DNA from: Candidatus Zipacnadia bacterium
GTDB taxonomy: Bacteria > Armatimonadota > Zipacnadia > Zipacnadales > UBA5352
Assembly: GCA_029820295.1 (NCBI GenBank)
Contig: JALGVA010000010.1
Coordinates: 1-56,994, forward strand
Direction of reading: 5' to 3'
Length of the DNA stretch: 56,994 bases
The translations under genes and the position numbers were made by a program. Of the stretch, positions 26,544 through 35,461 are shown in pieces. The notes beneath the pieces are model-generated. The model did not search any database and was not told the origin of the DNA. It saw only the letters and a list, made by a program, of their open reading frames with translations. How positions within the stretch are numbered: position 1 is the first letter of the stretch; each line of letters opens with the position of its first letter.

Positions 26544-28505
26544 ATGCGAGAGGAGATCGCGGAGAAGCTGAAGACCGTGCCCGATGAGCCGGGGGCGTAC
26601 ATGATGCTCGACGAGGCCGGAGCGATCATCTACGTGGGCAAGGCGGCGTCGCTGCGCAAGCGGCTGCAGCAGTGGTTCCGCGACACCGACCGGCACAGTC
26701 CGTGGGCGCTGCGCATGGTGGAGCATGCGGCGGACTTCGACTACATCGTGACGCGCTCGGAGCTGGAGGCATTCGCGCTCGAGCACAGCCTGATCAAGGA
26801 GCATCAGCCGCATTTCAACATCAAGCTGGCGGACGACAAGAGCTACCCGTACCTGCGGCTGACGGACGAGAAGTATCCGCGGCTGACGGTGGTGCGGGAC
26901 CTGCCGCGGGACGCGCAGGTGCGCATTCCGGGGCGCTACAAGCAGCAGCGCGGGCTGCACGATCCGAAGCAGCACGAGGTGCTGAGTCTGCGCGAGGGGC
27001 GGCTGTTCGGCCCCTTCCCGAGCGCGACGTCGATGCGGCGGACGATGCGCGTGGTGCAGCAGCTCTTCGGGCTGCGCAGTTGCCGGCGGGCGCTGACGGG
27101 TGAGCCGCAGGGGCGTCCGTGCCTGAACCTGCACATCAACCGCTGCGTGGGGCCGTGTACGGGCGAGGTGACGCCGGAGGAGTACGCGGAGATCTGCGAT
27201 GAGGTGGCGCTGTTTCTGTCGGGCAAGTCGGGTGAGGTGGTTGCGCGCCTGCGGGCGGACATGGAGCGGGCGGCCGCGCGGCTGGACTTTGAGCGGGCGG
27301 CTCAGCTCCGCGATCGCCTGCAGGCGGTGGAGAAGGTGACCGAGGGTCAGCTCATGGTCTCCACCGAGGAGCGCGAGCAGGACGCGCTGGGGGTGGCGGT
27401 GGAGAACGCGCGCGCGGTGGTGGCGATCCTGTCGGTGCGGCGGGGGCGGCTGCTGGAGAAGGAGCAGTTCAGCGTCGCGGAGACGGACGGGCGCACACCC
27501 GGCGAGGTGCTGGAGGAGTTCCTGGGGCGGCACTACCAGAAGGCGCACGTGCCGCGCGAGGTGCTGCTGGCACACGAGATCGAGGATGCGGACGGGTGGG
27601 CCGAGGTGCTCAGCCAGATGCGCGGCGTGAAGGTGCGGGTGCACACGCCACAACGCGGCGAGAAGCGGCGGCTGACGGAACTGGCGGTGCATAACGCCGA
27701 GCTGGCGCTGCGCCGGCAGGCGGGCAGCCCGGAGGAGCAGCGGGCGCTGGCGGCGCTGGATCAGCTCGCAGAGGCGTTGGGGCTGGAGGAGCCGCCGCAG
27801 CGCATGGAGTGCTATGACGTGTCCACCACCCAGGGGCGGGAGTCCACTGGGTCGATGGTGGTGTTCGGCGGGGGCATGCCGGAGAAGAGCGCCTACCGGC
27901 GCTTCCGCATGCGCGCGACCGAGGGCAAGCCCGATGACTTCGCGATGATGGAGGAGATGCTGCAGCGGCGGCTGCGGCGGGCGGCGGAGGGGGACGAGAA
28001 GTTCCTGCCGCTGCCGGACCTGCTGGTGGTCGACGGCGGCAAGGGGCAGCTCGGGGTGGCGCTGCGCGCGCTGGCGGCGTGGGAGATCGACGACGTGGCG
28101 GCGGTGTCGCTGGCTAAGCGCGAGGAGGAGGTGTTCGTGCCCGGGCGGTCGGAGGCGGCGGACATGAGCGACTACCCGGAAGCGCGGGCGCTGCTGCAGC
28201 GCATGCGCGACGAGGCCCACCGCTTCGCGATCACGCACCACCGCGGCGTGCGCGAGAAGCGGCTGACCGAGTCGGTGCTGGAGCAGGCGCCGGGGATCGG
28301 AGCGGCGCGGCGGAACATGCTGCTGGCGAGTTTCGGGTCGGTCGACGCGATCGCGCGGGCGAGCGTTGAGGAGCTGGCGGCGGTGCCGGGGATGACGGAG
28401 AGCGCGGCGCGGGCGGTGCATGAGCTGCTGGAGACGTACCGGGAACCGGAGAACGGCAACGGGCAAGCGGGGAACGGCGTCAACGACGGGAACGGCAACG
28501 GCTGA
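26544..28505 (+). CDS. uvrC: Excinuclease ABC subunit C
   Basis: Dual-incision nuclease of nucleotide excision repair. It has an N-terminal GIY-YIG domain (PGAYMML...IYVGKAASLRKR, about 15-95), a Cys-rich linker, a UVR motif (about 230-265), the RNase H-like domain (MECYDVSTTQGRES, LLVVDGGKGQLG) and a C-terminal tandem helix-hairpin-helix (APGIGAARRNMLLASFGS). ATG 26544 is preferred; GTG 26538 would overlap the uvrB stop. The last 18 or so residues are an odd Gly/Asn tail (NGNGQAGNG...) encoded by GGCAACGG-type repeats identical to those in nearby spacers. The repeat therefore seems to have run into the 3' end of the gene. A strong hairpin follows. Confidence 0.96.
   Translation: MREEIAEKLKTVPDEPGAYMMLDEAGAIIYVGKAASLRKRLQQWFRDTDRHSPWALRMVEHAADFDYIVTRSELEAFALEHSLIKEHQPHFNIKLADDKSYPYLRLTDEKYPRLTVVRDLPRDAQVRIPGRYKQQRGLHDPKQHEVLSLREGRLFGPFPSATSMRRTMRVVQQLFGLRSCRRALTGEPQGRPCLNLHINRCVGPCTGEVTPEEYAEICDEVALFLSGKSGEVVARLRADMERAAARLDFERAAQLRDRLQAVEKVTEGQLMVSTEEREQDALGVAVENARAVVAILSVRRGRLLEKEQFSVAETDGRTPGEVLEEFLGRHYQKAHVPREVLLAHEIEDADGWAEVLSQMRGVKVRVHTPQRGEKRRLTELAVHNAELALRRQAGSPEEQRALAALDQLAEALGLEEPPQRMECYDVSTTQGRESTGSMVVFGGGMPEKSAYRRFRMRATEGKPDDFAMMEEMLQRRLRRAAEGDEKFLPLPDLLVVDGGKGQLGVALRALAAWEIDDVAAVSLAKREEEVFVPGRSEAADMSDYPEARALLQRMRDEAHRFAITHHRGVREKRLTESVLEQAPGIGAARRNMLLASFGSVDAIARASVEELAAVPGMTESAARAVHELLETYREPENGNGQAGNGVNDGNGNG
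28448..28504 (+). repeat. GGCAACGG-type repeat tract inside the uvrC 3' end
   Basis: Four imperfect units of AACGGCAACGG/GGGAACGGC encode the Gly/Asn tail of UvrC. Similar units stand in spacers at about 24258, 24306, 53376, 55204 and 56943. The run in coding DNA ends precisely at the stop codon. Confidence 0.6.
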
Positions 28506-28529
28506 CGAGCAGGCGGCTGAGGAGCGACC

Positions 28530-28553
28530 AGGGGCGCCGGGATGGGCGCCCCT
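28530..28553. terminator. Bidirectional hairpin between convergent uvrC and aconitase
   Basis: A 9-bp perfect stem, AGGGGCGCC (28530-28538) and GGCGCCCCT (28545-28553), with loop GGGATG. It lies in the 69-bp gap between two convergent genes, so it can serve both strands. There is no T tract. Confidence 0.65.
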
Positions 28554-28574
28554 GAGCGGTTCTGCGGCCGCGGG

Positions 28575-30500
28575 TCACTGCCGGCGCCGGCGGATGGCGT
28601 TGAGGCGGCCGCCGGCGAGGGCGACCTCACGCTCGCGGTCGGAGAGGTCGCAGGTCAGCGGGATGGTCTCGTCGGCGCCAATGACCGTGGCGGTCAGCGG
28701 CTCGTTGGCCATGAGGGCCTTGCGCAGGCCCTCGATGCGCAGCACGTCGCCCTGCTCAAGGCGCTCGTAGTCCTCCGGCGCGATCTCCAGCGGCAGGATG
28801 CCGAAGTTGACGAGGTTGGCCTTGTGAATGCGGGCGAAGGACTCGGCGATTACGGCCTGCACCCCCAGGTGCATCGGGGCGAGCGCGGCGTGCTCGCGGC
28901 TGGAACCCTGGCCGTAGTTCTCGCCGCCGAGTACCAGGCCGGGGGAGTTCTGACGGGCGCGGGCCGGGAAGTCGGGGTCGATGCCCGAGAAGACGAATTC
29001 GCTGATGGCCGGGATGTTGCTGCGCAGGGGCAGCACCCTGGCGCCGGCGGGCATGATGTCATCGGTGGTGATGTTGTCGCCGACCTTGAGCAGCACGGTG
29101 GCCTCAAGGGTGTCGGGCAGAGGCCCGCGCAGCGGGATGGGGCGGATGTTGGGCCCGCGGATGACCTCGACGCCGGAGCCGTCCTCGGGCGGCGCGATGA
29201 TCATGCCGTCATTGACGGTGAAGGTCACCGGCGGCTCGATGGTGGGACGCGCAGGGGCGCCGGCCGGGTCGATGAACTGTCCGTGGAGAGCGACGAGAGC
29301 GGCAATATCCGGGCTGGTGAGGTAGATCCCGGCGTCGGCGGTGCCGCTGCGGCCGCGGAAGTTGCGGTTGAAGGTGCGCACGCTGGTGCCGCCACTGGGG
29401 GGAGCCTGGCCCATGCCGATGCACGGGCCGCAGGCGGGCTCGAGCACGCGGGCACCGGCGGCGAGGAGGTCGGCGAGGGCGCCGTTGCGCGCGATCATCT
29501 CCTCGACCTGGCGCGAGCCGGGGGAGATGACCAAGCTGGTGCGCTCGTGGACGGTGTGCCCCTTGAGTACCGCGGCGACGGTCATGAGGTCCTCGAGGGA
29601 GGAGTTGGTGCAACTGCCGATGCACACCTGATCGACCTCAAGGCCGGCGAGTTCGCGGACGGGGACGACCTGGTCGGGCATATGCGGCCGCGCGACGAGC
29701 GGCTCGATGGCGGACAGATCGACGTCGATGATCTCGGCGTAGTGGGCACCGTCGTCGGCGGCGAGGGCGCGCCAGGCATCCTCACGCTGCTGGGCGCGCA
29801 GGAACTCGCGGGTGCGCCCGTCGCTGGGGAAGATCGAGGAGGTGGCGCCCAGTTCGGCGCCCATGTTGGTGATGGTGGCGCGTTCGGGGACGGAGAGCGT
29901 GGCGACGCCGGGGCCGAAGTACTCGAAGACGCGGCCGACGCCGCCCTTGACCGTGAGGCGGCGCAGCAGCTCGAGGATGACATCCTTGGCGGCGGCCCAG
30001 CCGGTCAGTTCGCCGAGCAGGCGCACGCCGATGACCGCGGGCATGTTGAGGAAGAAGGGCTCGCCGGCCATGGCGGCGGCGACGTCGAGGCCACCCGCGC
30101 CGATCGCGAGCATGCCGAGGCCGCCGGCGGTGGGCGTGTGACTGTCAGAGCCGAGGAGGGTCTTGCCGGGGACGCCGAAGCGCTCGAGGTGGACCTGGTG
30201 GCAGATGCCGTTGCCCGGGCGGGAGAAGAAGATGCCGTGACGGGCGGCGACGGACTGGAGGTAGCGGTGGTCGTCGGCGTTCTCGAAGCCGGTCTGCAGG
30301 GTGTTGTGATCGACGTAGCTGACCGACAGCTCGGTGCGCACGCGTGGGATGCCGAGGGCCTCGAACTGCAGACAGGCCATGGTGCCGGTGGCATCCTGGG
30401 TGAGCGTGTGATCGATGCGGATGGCGATCTCCGCGCCGGCCTGCATCTCGCCGGAGACGAGGTGGTCGCGGATGATCTTCTCAGTCAGGGTGGCGGGCAT
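28575..30500 (-). CDS. Aconitate hydratase
   Basis: Fe-S hydro-lyase interconverting citrate and isocitrate in the TCA cycle. It belongs to the short monomeric aconitase type (641 aa, against about 900 for AcnA). The [4Fe-4S] ligands are C297 (IGSCTNSS), C357 and C360 (ACGPCIG). Substrate-binding motifs LLGSDSHTPTAGG (about 115-127) and the C-terminal swivel motif GGENYGQGSSREHAAL are present. Homoaconitase/isopropylmalate isomerase large subunits lack the fused swivel domain seen here, so aconitase is the best reading. ATG 30500 has AGGAG 9 nt upstream. It stands alone on the minus strand, 30 bp after the hydrolase gene, possibly in one transcript with it. Confidence 0.93.
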   Translation of the reverse strand: MPATLTEKIIRDHLVSGEMQAGAEIAIRIDHTLTQDATGTMACLQFEALGIPRVRTELSVSYVDHNTLQTGFENADDHRYLQSVAARHGIFFSRPGNGICHQVHLERFGVPGKTLLGSDSHTPTAGGLGMLAIGAGGLDVAAAMAGEPFFLNMPAVIGVRLLGELTGWAAAKDVILELLRRLTVKGGVGRVFEYFGPGVATLSVPERATITNMGAELGATSSIFPSDGRTREFLRAQQREDAWRALAADDGAHYAEIIDVDLSAIEPLVARPHMPDQVVPVRELAGLEVDQVCIGSCTNSSLEDLMTVAAVLKGHTVHERTSLVISPGSRQVEEMIARNGALADLLAAGARVLEPACGPCIGMGQAPPSGGTSVRTFNRNFRGRSGTADAGIYLTSPDIAALVALHGQFIDPAGAPARPTIEPPVTFTVNDGMIIAPPEDGSGVEVIRGPNIRPIPLRGPLPDTLEATVLLKVGDNITTDDIMPAGARVLPLRSNIPAISEFVFSGIDPDFPARARQNSPGLVLGGENYGQGSSREHAALAPMHLGVQAVIAESFARIHKANLVNFGILPLEIAPEDYERLEQGDVLRIEGLRKALMANEPLTATVIGADETIPLTCDLSDREREVALAGGRLNAIRRRRQ

Positions 30501-30530
30501 GGCGGGTCTCCTCGTGATGACGCGACGCGG

Positions 30531-31991
30531 TCAGGCGCCGAGCAGCCAGTGGTCGAACCAGTCGAATGCCCTGGCGCCGTGGTAGATGTGTCCGGTCTCG
30601 AAGACGTCAATGTCCAGCCGCTCGCGGGCGCGGGCGGCGCGGTAGTAGCGCTCGATCTGCGCCCACGCGTCCATGGCGAAGATCTCGGGCGAGGTGCCGT
30701 CGATGGTGCCCAGCTCGAGCAGCAGCGGGCGGGGGGCGATCAGGCCGAAGACCTCCGGGGTGTCGCCGTAGCGCAGCAGGCCGGGCACGAACTGCGCACC
30801 GCAGCTTGAGTCGATGGTGAGGCGCTCGCGGAAGACGTTGAGGCAGCCGCTGGCGACGGCGCAGGCGATGCGCGGGTCGATGGCGGAGAGGAACATGGTG
30901 AGGCGGCCGCCGTAGGACAGGCCGGTGGCGCCGACGGGGCCCGTGACGGTGGGTTGAGCGAGCAGCACGTCGATGGCGGCGCGCAGGTCGCGGAGCTGGT
31001 CGGCCATGAGCGTGCGGCCGAAGAGGCTCAGGCGCAGGGCGGCGGTGTCGCAGGAGTCGCGGCGGAAGGTTTCGTCGTCATGGCGCGAGCCGAAGTTGCG
31101 CATGTCCGGGTTGATGACCGTGTACCCGCGCTCGGCGTAGCGGGCTCCGTAGGCGTAGCGAAGCTTGCCGACGGCTTCGCGGGAGCGGTCGTCGCCGGAG
31201 ATGCCGACGCTCTCGCCGTAGACGTAGCCGTGGCCGTGGATGGAGACGATTCCGGCGCCGTTGGGGCGGTCGGGGACGAGCAGCCAGGCGGGGACGGCGA
31301 TGGTCGGGTCGGCCGAGAAGAGAATGCGGTCGCGTCGATAGCCGTCGAGGTGCTCGGAGGAGACGACCTCGACGCGCGCAGGCGCGGTCGAGTCGGTCGA
31401 GCCGAGCAGCTCGCGGAGCGTGAAGCCGAAGGCGTCATGCCAGGCGCGCCAGGCGGTCGGCGACTCCTCGGTGAGGCGCAGGAGCGGCGGGCGCGCGCAC
31501 AACTCGTTCCACTGATGCCAGAGGGAGACGTTGCGGGCCTCGGGAAGCGGGGCGCGCCGGTCCTCGATGATGCCGCGCCAGTGCGGCCGGACGTCGGTGA
31601 CGGCGTCGAGCGGCGTTCCGTCGGGCGCGACCAGGCGGGCGGAGAGGCGCGGATTGACCTCGGCGAGCGTCACCTCCAGGTGGAGGCGGTTCTGTCCGGC
31701 ACGCAGTCTGACCGGATGGCGGTTGCCGAAGGGCTCGATGCGCGGCTCTCCGGTCGCGACCACCTCGCCGCCCACGGTGGCACGGATGCCGCGGAAGGCG
31801 CTGAGTTCGAGGCGGGCGTGGCAGTCGCGGTCGGCGATGACGGTGGCGTGCAGGCGCGCGGTGGTGGCATCGGCGGGGAGCGGGACGGCGTAGTCGTAGT
31901 CGGCCTGCACCACCCCGGCGTCGGTCTCCCAGGCGAGGATGAGGCCGTGCAGGCCGGCGACGGTCTGAAGCGCGGTGCGCTCGTCGATCAT
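30531..31991 (-). CDS. Alpha/beta hydrolase (dienelactone hydrolase / acetyl-xylan esterase-like)
   Basis: About 486 aa. The N-terminal half (about 20-130) is beta-rich and looks like a jelly-roll accessory domain (RLELSAFRGIRATVGGEVVA). The C-terminal half (about 230-486) is an alpha/beta hydrolase with oxyanion motif IHGHGYVYGES, nucleophile S359 in GATGLSYGGRL, and a late His in FETGHIYHGARAF. The closest match is the DLH/AXE1-type esterase group, often acting on acetylated sugars or plant polymers. No signal peptide is seen, so it is probably cytoplasmic. ATG 31991 is chosen because homology-like sequence starts here, although the frame stays open far upstream. Substrate is unknown. Confidence 0.82.
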   Translation of the reverse strand: MIDERTALQTVAGLHGLILAWETDAGVVQADYDYAVPLPADATTARLHATVIADRDCHARLELSAFRGIRATVGGEVVATGEPRIEPFGNRHPVRLRAGQNRLHLEVTLAEVNPRLSARLVAPDGTPLDAVTDVRPHWRGIIEDRRAPLPEARNVSLWHQWNELCARPPLLRLTEESPTAWRAWHDAFGFTLRELLGSTDSTAPARVEVVSSEHLDGYRRDRILFSADPTIAVPAWLLVPDRPNGAGIVSIHGHGYVYGESVGISGDDRSREAVGKLRYAYGARYAERGYTVINPDMRNFGSRHDDETFRRDSCDTAALRLSLFGRTLMADQLRDLRAAIDVLLAQPTVTGPVGATGLSYGGRLTMFLSAIDPRIACAVASGCLNVFRERLTIDSSCGAQFVPGLLRYGDTPEVFGLIAPRPLLLELGTIDGTSPEIFAMDAWAQIERYYRAARARERLDIDVFETGHIYHGARAFDWFDHWLLGA

Positions 31992-32153
31992 GGCGGGCCC
32001 CCGGCGGTGGAGATGGACTGCGAGGCTGCTGTATTCGCGCCGGCCGGCCCGTTCCCTCCCACGGGCGGGCAGGTGGCCGGGGGCGGCGCGCGGAATGACC
32101 GTGAGTGACGAGAGCCGCACGCCCCCGCGCGGACACAGGAGGCCCCGTCGTCG

Positions 32154-32414
32154 ATGGGAGAGCCGGGCAAGCTGGTAGTCGGCTTTTTGGGCGTAGTGCT
32201 GGGCCTGGCCGCAGGCCTCGGGATCTTCATCTTCATCATGCAGCGGACGGGCGGTTCGCTGGTGGCGACGCCGGCTCTGGGCCTGTTGGTGGTGGTGCTG
32301 GTCGGCGGCGGCGCGGCCGCGATGGGCTACGGCGCCCTCGCGCTGGTGGAGCGCATCGAGAGGAGCCGCAAGCGCGCCAGCCGCAAGGAGAAGAAGCGGC
32401 GCGGCAAGAAGTAG
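32154..32414 (+). CDS. Small two-helix membrane protein
   Basis: 86 aa with two hydrophobic helices (about 7-28 and 38-62) and a strongly basic C-terminal tail rich in Lys and Arg (about 68-86). AGGAGG lies about 10 nt before ATG 32154, which supports translation. It is the only plus-strand gene between minus-strand neighbours, divergent from the hydrolase. The basic tail would face the cytoplasm and could contact nucleic acid or phospholipid heads. I do not recognise a family. Confidence 0.65.
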   Translation: MGEPGKLVVGFLGVVLGLAAGLGIFIFIMQRTGGSLVATPALGLLVVVLVGGGAAAMGYGALALVERIERSRKRASRKEKKRRGKK

Positions 32415-32470
32415 CCTCCGCGCCTGCGGCCGGGCGTCGCGGTCGTGGGTGCCAGCCGGCCTCCGTGCGT

Positions 32471-32830
32471 TCAGGGCGGCGATGCCGGCGCCACCTCGTC
32501 GCCGCCCCAGATGGTCGCGCTGCCCGCGTCGGGCTCCACGTAGTAGCGGCGCGTGACCCCGTCCCTGCCGCGCACGTCGATGGTGGTGCGCCCGGTGGCC
32601 GGATCGACGCCGAAGCCGGTGGTACGCGCGCCCTCGGGGCTCTCCAGGCCCGGGAGCGTCACGACGCTCGGGCCGCGGTTGGGGTCGGGCGGCCGGGCCA
32701 TGTTCACCGCCATGGCGCCGGCGATCACCACCAGGAGCCCGGCGAGGGCGTAGACCAGCCAGCGTCGCAGGCGCGCCCCGGCGAGCAGGCGCGAGTGCTG
32801 GAGCGGCACGGGCGGCCGCGTGCACATCAC
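32471..32830 (-). CDS. Small single-span membrane protein downstream of rng
   Basis: About 119 aa. A basic N-terminus (LLAGARLRRW) precedes one membrane helix (about 25-46). A short extracytoplasmic domain with beta-like pattern follows (TTIDVRGRDGVTRRYYVEPD). It begins 40 bp after rng on the same strand, so it is likely the distal gene of that operon. The start is ATG 32830 or 32827. No family was recognised. Confidence 0.65.
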   Translation of the reverse strand: MMCTRPPVPLQHSRLLAGARLRRWLVYALAGLLVVIAGAMAVNMARPPDPNRGPSVVTLPGLESPEGARTTGFGVDPATGRTTIDVRGRDGVTRRYYVEPDAGSATIWGGDEVAPASPP

Positions 32831-32870
32831 TGCACCACCTGGCGTCCAATCGCTGAGTGCCGAGCGCCGG

Positions 32871-34556
32871 TCACTTGCTGACGGGCGTGGCTCGGGCGTA
32901 CGAGTTCATCACCTTGGTCAGCCGGACCTGCACCGGGTTGTCGGTGTCGGGCGAGACCTCCGGTACGTAGATTACCAGACCGTCCACGCATCCGACAAGC
33001 CCCATCTCCGGCACGCGCACGACGTCCTCGGGTCGGATCTCGATCTGATGGCCCGTGCTGCGGCGGCGGATGCGGCGCAGCGTGCGGCGGTTCTCAAGCG
33101 GGATGATCTCGTAGTGCTCGGGGCTCATTCTGTTCTCCACGCGCGCGTAGACCTCGCAGTCGAGGTCCTCCTCGAGGTCGTCCACGTACTCGCCGAAGGG
33201 CCCGATGAACTCGATGACGACCTCGGGGGCGGCCATGACGTGGAAGATGCGCTCATCGCCGGCGCGGGCGAGGCGGCGGATCTCGCGTTCCATGGTGGCG
33301 GCCACGGTCTCGGCGGAGAGGATGCGGCCGTGCCCGGAGCAGCACGGGCAGGTGGTCTGCAGGGTCTGCGACAGGCTCTCGGAGGTGCGCTTGCGGGTCA
33401 TCTCGACAAGGCCGAGGCGGGTGATGTGCATGATGCGCGTCTTCATGCGGTCGTGCTCGAAGGCCTTGCGCAGGGCGGCGGTGACCTTCTTGCGGTGGCC
33501 GGGCTTGTCCATATCGATGAAGTCGATGACGATGATGCCGCCGATGTCGCGCAGCTTGAGCTGGTTGGCGACCTCGTCGGCGGCGTCGAGATTAGTGCGC
33601 AGGACGGTCTCCTCAAGTGAGCGGCCGGTGAATTTGCCGGTGTTGACATCGATGGTGGTGAGGGCCTCGGTCTGCTCGATGTTGAGCCAGCCGCCGTGGG
33701 GCAGCCAGACCTTGGGCTGGAGCGCGCGCTCGATCTGGGACTCGATGTCGTAGTGGGTGAAGATGGGTTCGTCCTGGCGGTAGAGCTTGACGCGGTCGCG
33801 CAACTGCGGCGCGATGTTGTGCAGCAGGTTGAGGACCTTGTCATAGGTGACCTTGTCATCGATGGTGAACTCGTCCACGTCTGCGGAGAAGACGTCGCGG
33901 AGAACCTCGAGCACGAGACTGAGGTCTTCGTGAATGAGGGCCGGGGCCTTGGCCTGCTGGGTGCGGCCCTGGATGGTCTGCCACAGGCGCGTGAGGAAGC
34001 GCACATCGTCCTCAAGCTCCTGGCGGGTGGCGCCCTGAGCGCGGGTGCGGACGATAATGCCGAACTCGTCGGGGCAGATCTCCCGGCCGAGAGCGCGCAG
34101 GCGCTTGCGTTCCTCCTCGTCCTCGATCTTCTTGGAGACGCCCACCTTCTCGCTGGTGTCGGTCATGAGCACCAGGTAGCGGCCGGGGAGGGAGATGCGG
34201 CGGGTACCGCGGGCGCCCTTGTCGCCGAGGGGCCCCTTGACGATCTGCACGAGGAACTCCTGGCCCTGCTGCACGACCTGGCCGATGGGCGGGAATGCGC
34301 TCATCTTGCGGCGCATGTCGCGGCGGGACGGCTCCTCGGGGACGGCGTCGGAGACGTGGAGGAAGACGTTTTTGTCGAGTCCGCACTCGACGAAGGCGGC
34401 ATCGAGGCCGCGGACGACGTTTTCGACGCGGCACTTGTATATGTTGCCGACGACCCTCTCGCCGCGCTCGACCATGAGTTCGGTGAGGCGGCCGTCTTCG
34501 AGGATCGCGACGCGGGTCTGACGATTCGTGACGTTGGCGATGATCCGGTTGGACAT
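32871..34556 (-). CDS. rng: Ribonuclease E/G family endoribonuclease
   Basis: Endoribonuclease for rRNA processing and mRNA decay. An S1 domain (about 35-125) is followed by the RNase E/G catalytic core. The metal-binding aspartates are D303 (TTIDVNTGKF) and D345 (IVIDFIDMD), and the Zn-link is C403-P-x-C406. These positions almost coincide with those of E. coli RNase E. At 561 aa it is longer than RNase G (about 490). The extra 75 or so C-terminal residues form a small RNA-binding-like beta domain (RPEDVVRVPEMGLVGCVDG), and the long degradosome scaffold of RNase E is absent. ATG 34556 has AGAGGA upstream. It lies in the operon radical SAM - DUF2344 - rng, a conserved neighbourhood. Confidence 0.94.
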   Translation of the reverse strand: MSNRIIANVTNRQTRVAILEDGRLTELMVERGERVVGNIYKCRVENVVRGLDAAFVECGLDKNVFLHVSDAVPEEPSRRDMRRKMSAFPPIGQVVQQGQEFLVQIVKGPLGDKGARGTRRISLPGRYLVLMTDTSEKVGVSKKIEDEEERKRLRALGREICPDEFGIIVRTRAQGATRQELEDDVRFLTRLWQTIQGRTQQAKAPALIHEDLSLVLEVLRDVFSADVDEFTIDDKVTYDKVLNLLHNIAPQLRDRVKLYRQDEPIFTHYDIESQIERALQPKVWLPHGGWLNIEQTEALTTIDVNTGKFTGRSLEETVLRTNLDAADEVANQLKLRDIGGIIVIDFIDMDKPGHRKKVTAALRKAFEHDRMKTRIMHITRLGLVEMTRKRTSESLSQTLQTTCPCCSGHGRILSAETVAATMEREIRRLARAGDERIFHVMAAPEVVIEFIGPFGEYVDDLEEDLDCEVYARVENRMSPEHYEIIPLENRRTLRRIRRRSTGHQIEIRPEDVVRVPEMGLVGCVDGLVIYVPEVSPDTDNPVQVRLTKVMNSYARATPVSK

Positions 34557-34605
34557 CTGATTCCTCTCTTCTCTGTACGGTCGGCGCGTGCGTCGCCGGT
34601 CGGGC

Positions 34606-34638
34606 GGCGGGGCGCGGCCACTGACGTGGCCCCCCGCC
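34606..34638 (-). promoter_or_regulatory. Strong hairpin in the rng upstream region
   Basis: The 212-bp gap before rng holds a stem of GGCGGG + GGCCAC / GTGGCC + CCCGCC with a TGAC loop. It may be an attenuator, or a site for RNase-dependent autoregulation as seen in the rne leader of E. coli. A simple terminator for the upstream gene is the alternative; there is no T tract. Confidence 0.4.
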
Positions 34639-34768
34639 GGAGATCGACCGGCGGCGCCGACGGTTCAGAAAGCTGCGGTGCACTACGGAGCAACTGCGGC
34701 GCGGCCGGTGTGAGCGGCCGGCGCCAGGAAAGCTGTCGCGCGCCCGGAGGCGCGCGCCTGACGACGCG

Positions 34769-35461
34769 TCAGTGCATGCCAAGGCGCGTCACGCGCGCTA
34801 CGTCGACGCCGACGCGCCCCTGGGTGCGATCTGCGATCAGACGACGCAGGGCCTCGACCACCTCGGATGGCTTGACGAGGCTGTCCTGCTGCAGAGCAAG
34901 TGACATCTGAAGCCGCGGCCCGCCGCCGCCGGAGCCGGGCGTAATGGCGTGAAGCTCGTGGACGCCGGGGCGGATGTCCACCTCACGGGTCCCGGAACGA
35001 GTTTCCCTGAGGACCGGCCATGTTCCTGCGTCGAGGAAGGCGCCGACCGCGTCCTCCAGGAGATTCATACCCAGATCGGGGTCGGGCGATAGCTCGATCT
35101 CGTAGTCGGCGCGCTCCAGGCCGGACAGGTGGCGGCGCTGCCGGCCGGAGACCACGCGGACATCGACGACCGCGAGGTCGTCGGGGAGCTGGGGTGCCAG
35201 TGCGCGCAGCACCTCGTCGGCGTTGAGCGGGCGCTCCAGCTCGATCTGGCACAGCTCGCGCTCACCACCGACGCCCACGGGGAGGGCGCTGGCGAAGCTG
35301 ATCTGCGCGCTCGGGTTGAAGCCCTCGGAGTACTTCACCGGCAGGCGGGCGCGGCGGATGGCGCGGTCGAGCGCCCGGGCGTAGTCGAGATGCGAGAGGA
35401 AGCGCAGGGCGCCGGCCTTGCGCAGGGCGACGATGGCGAAGTGGCGGACGGGTGGCTGCAT
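34769..35461 (-). CDS. TIGR03936/DUF2344 family protein (radical SAM partner)
   Basis: About 230 aa, starting HFAIVALRKAGALRFLSHLDY, which is the hallmark of the DUF2344/TIGR03936 family. In many bacteria this domain is fused to, or directly follows, the radical SAM protein of family TIGR03960. Here the start ATG overlaps the upstream stop by one base (TGATG), indicating translational coupling. The family is thought to act on RNA or ribosomes because of its persistent link with rng and ribosomal genes, but the reaction is unknown. The frame is open further upstream inside the neighbouring gene; ATG 35461 is the sensible start. Confidence 0.9.
   Translation of the reverse strand: MQPPVRHFAIVALRKAGALRFLSHLDYARALDRAIRRARLPVKYSEGFNPSAQISFASALPVGVGGERELCQIELERPLNADEVLRALAPQLPDDLAVVDVRVVSGRQRRHLSGLERADYEIELSPDPDLGMNLLEDAVGAFLDAGTWPVLRETRSGTREVDIRPGVHELHAITPGSGGGGPRLQMSLALQQDSLVKPSEVVEALRRLIADRTQGRVGVDVARVTRLGMH

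Noticed and set aside
30531-32849. A 772-aa form of the alpha/beta hydrolase
   Set aside because: The extra N-terminus is low-complexity and runs through the spacer, the plus-strand 86-aa gene and the minus-strand 119-aa gene. ATG 31991 begins the folded sequence.
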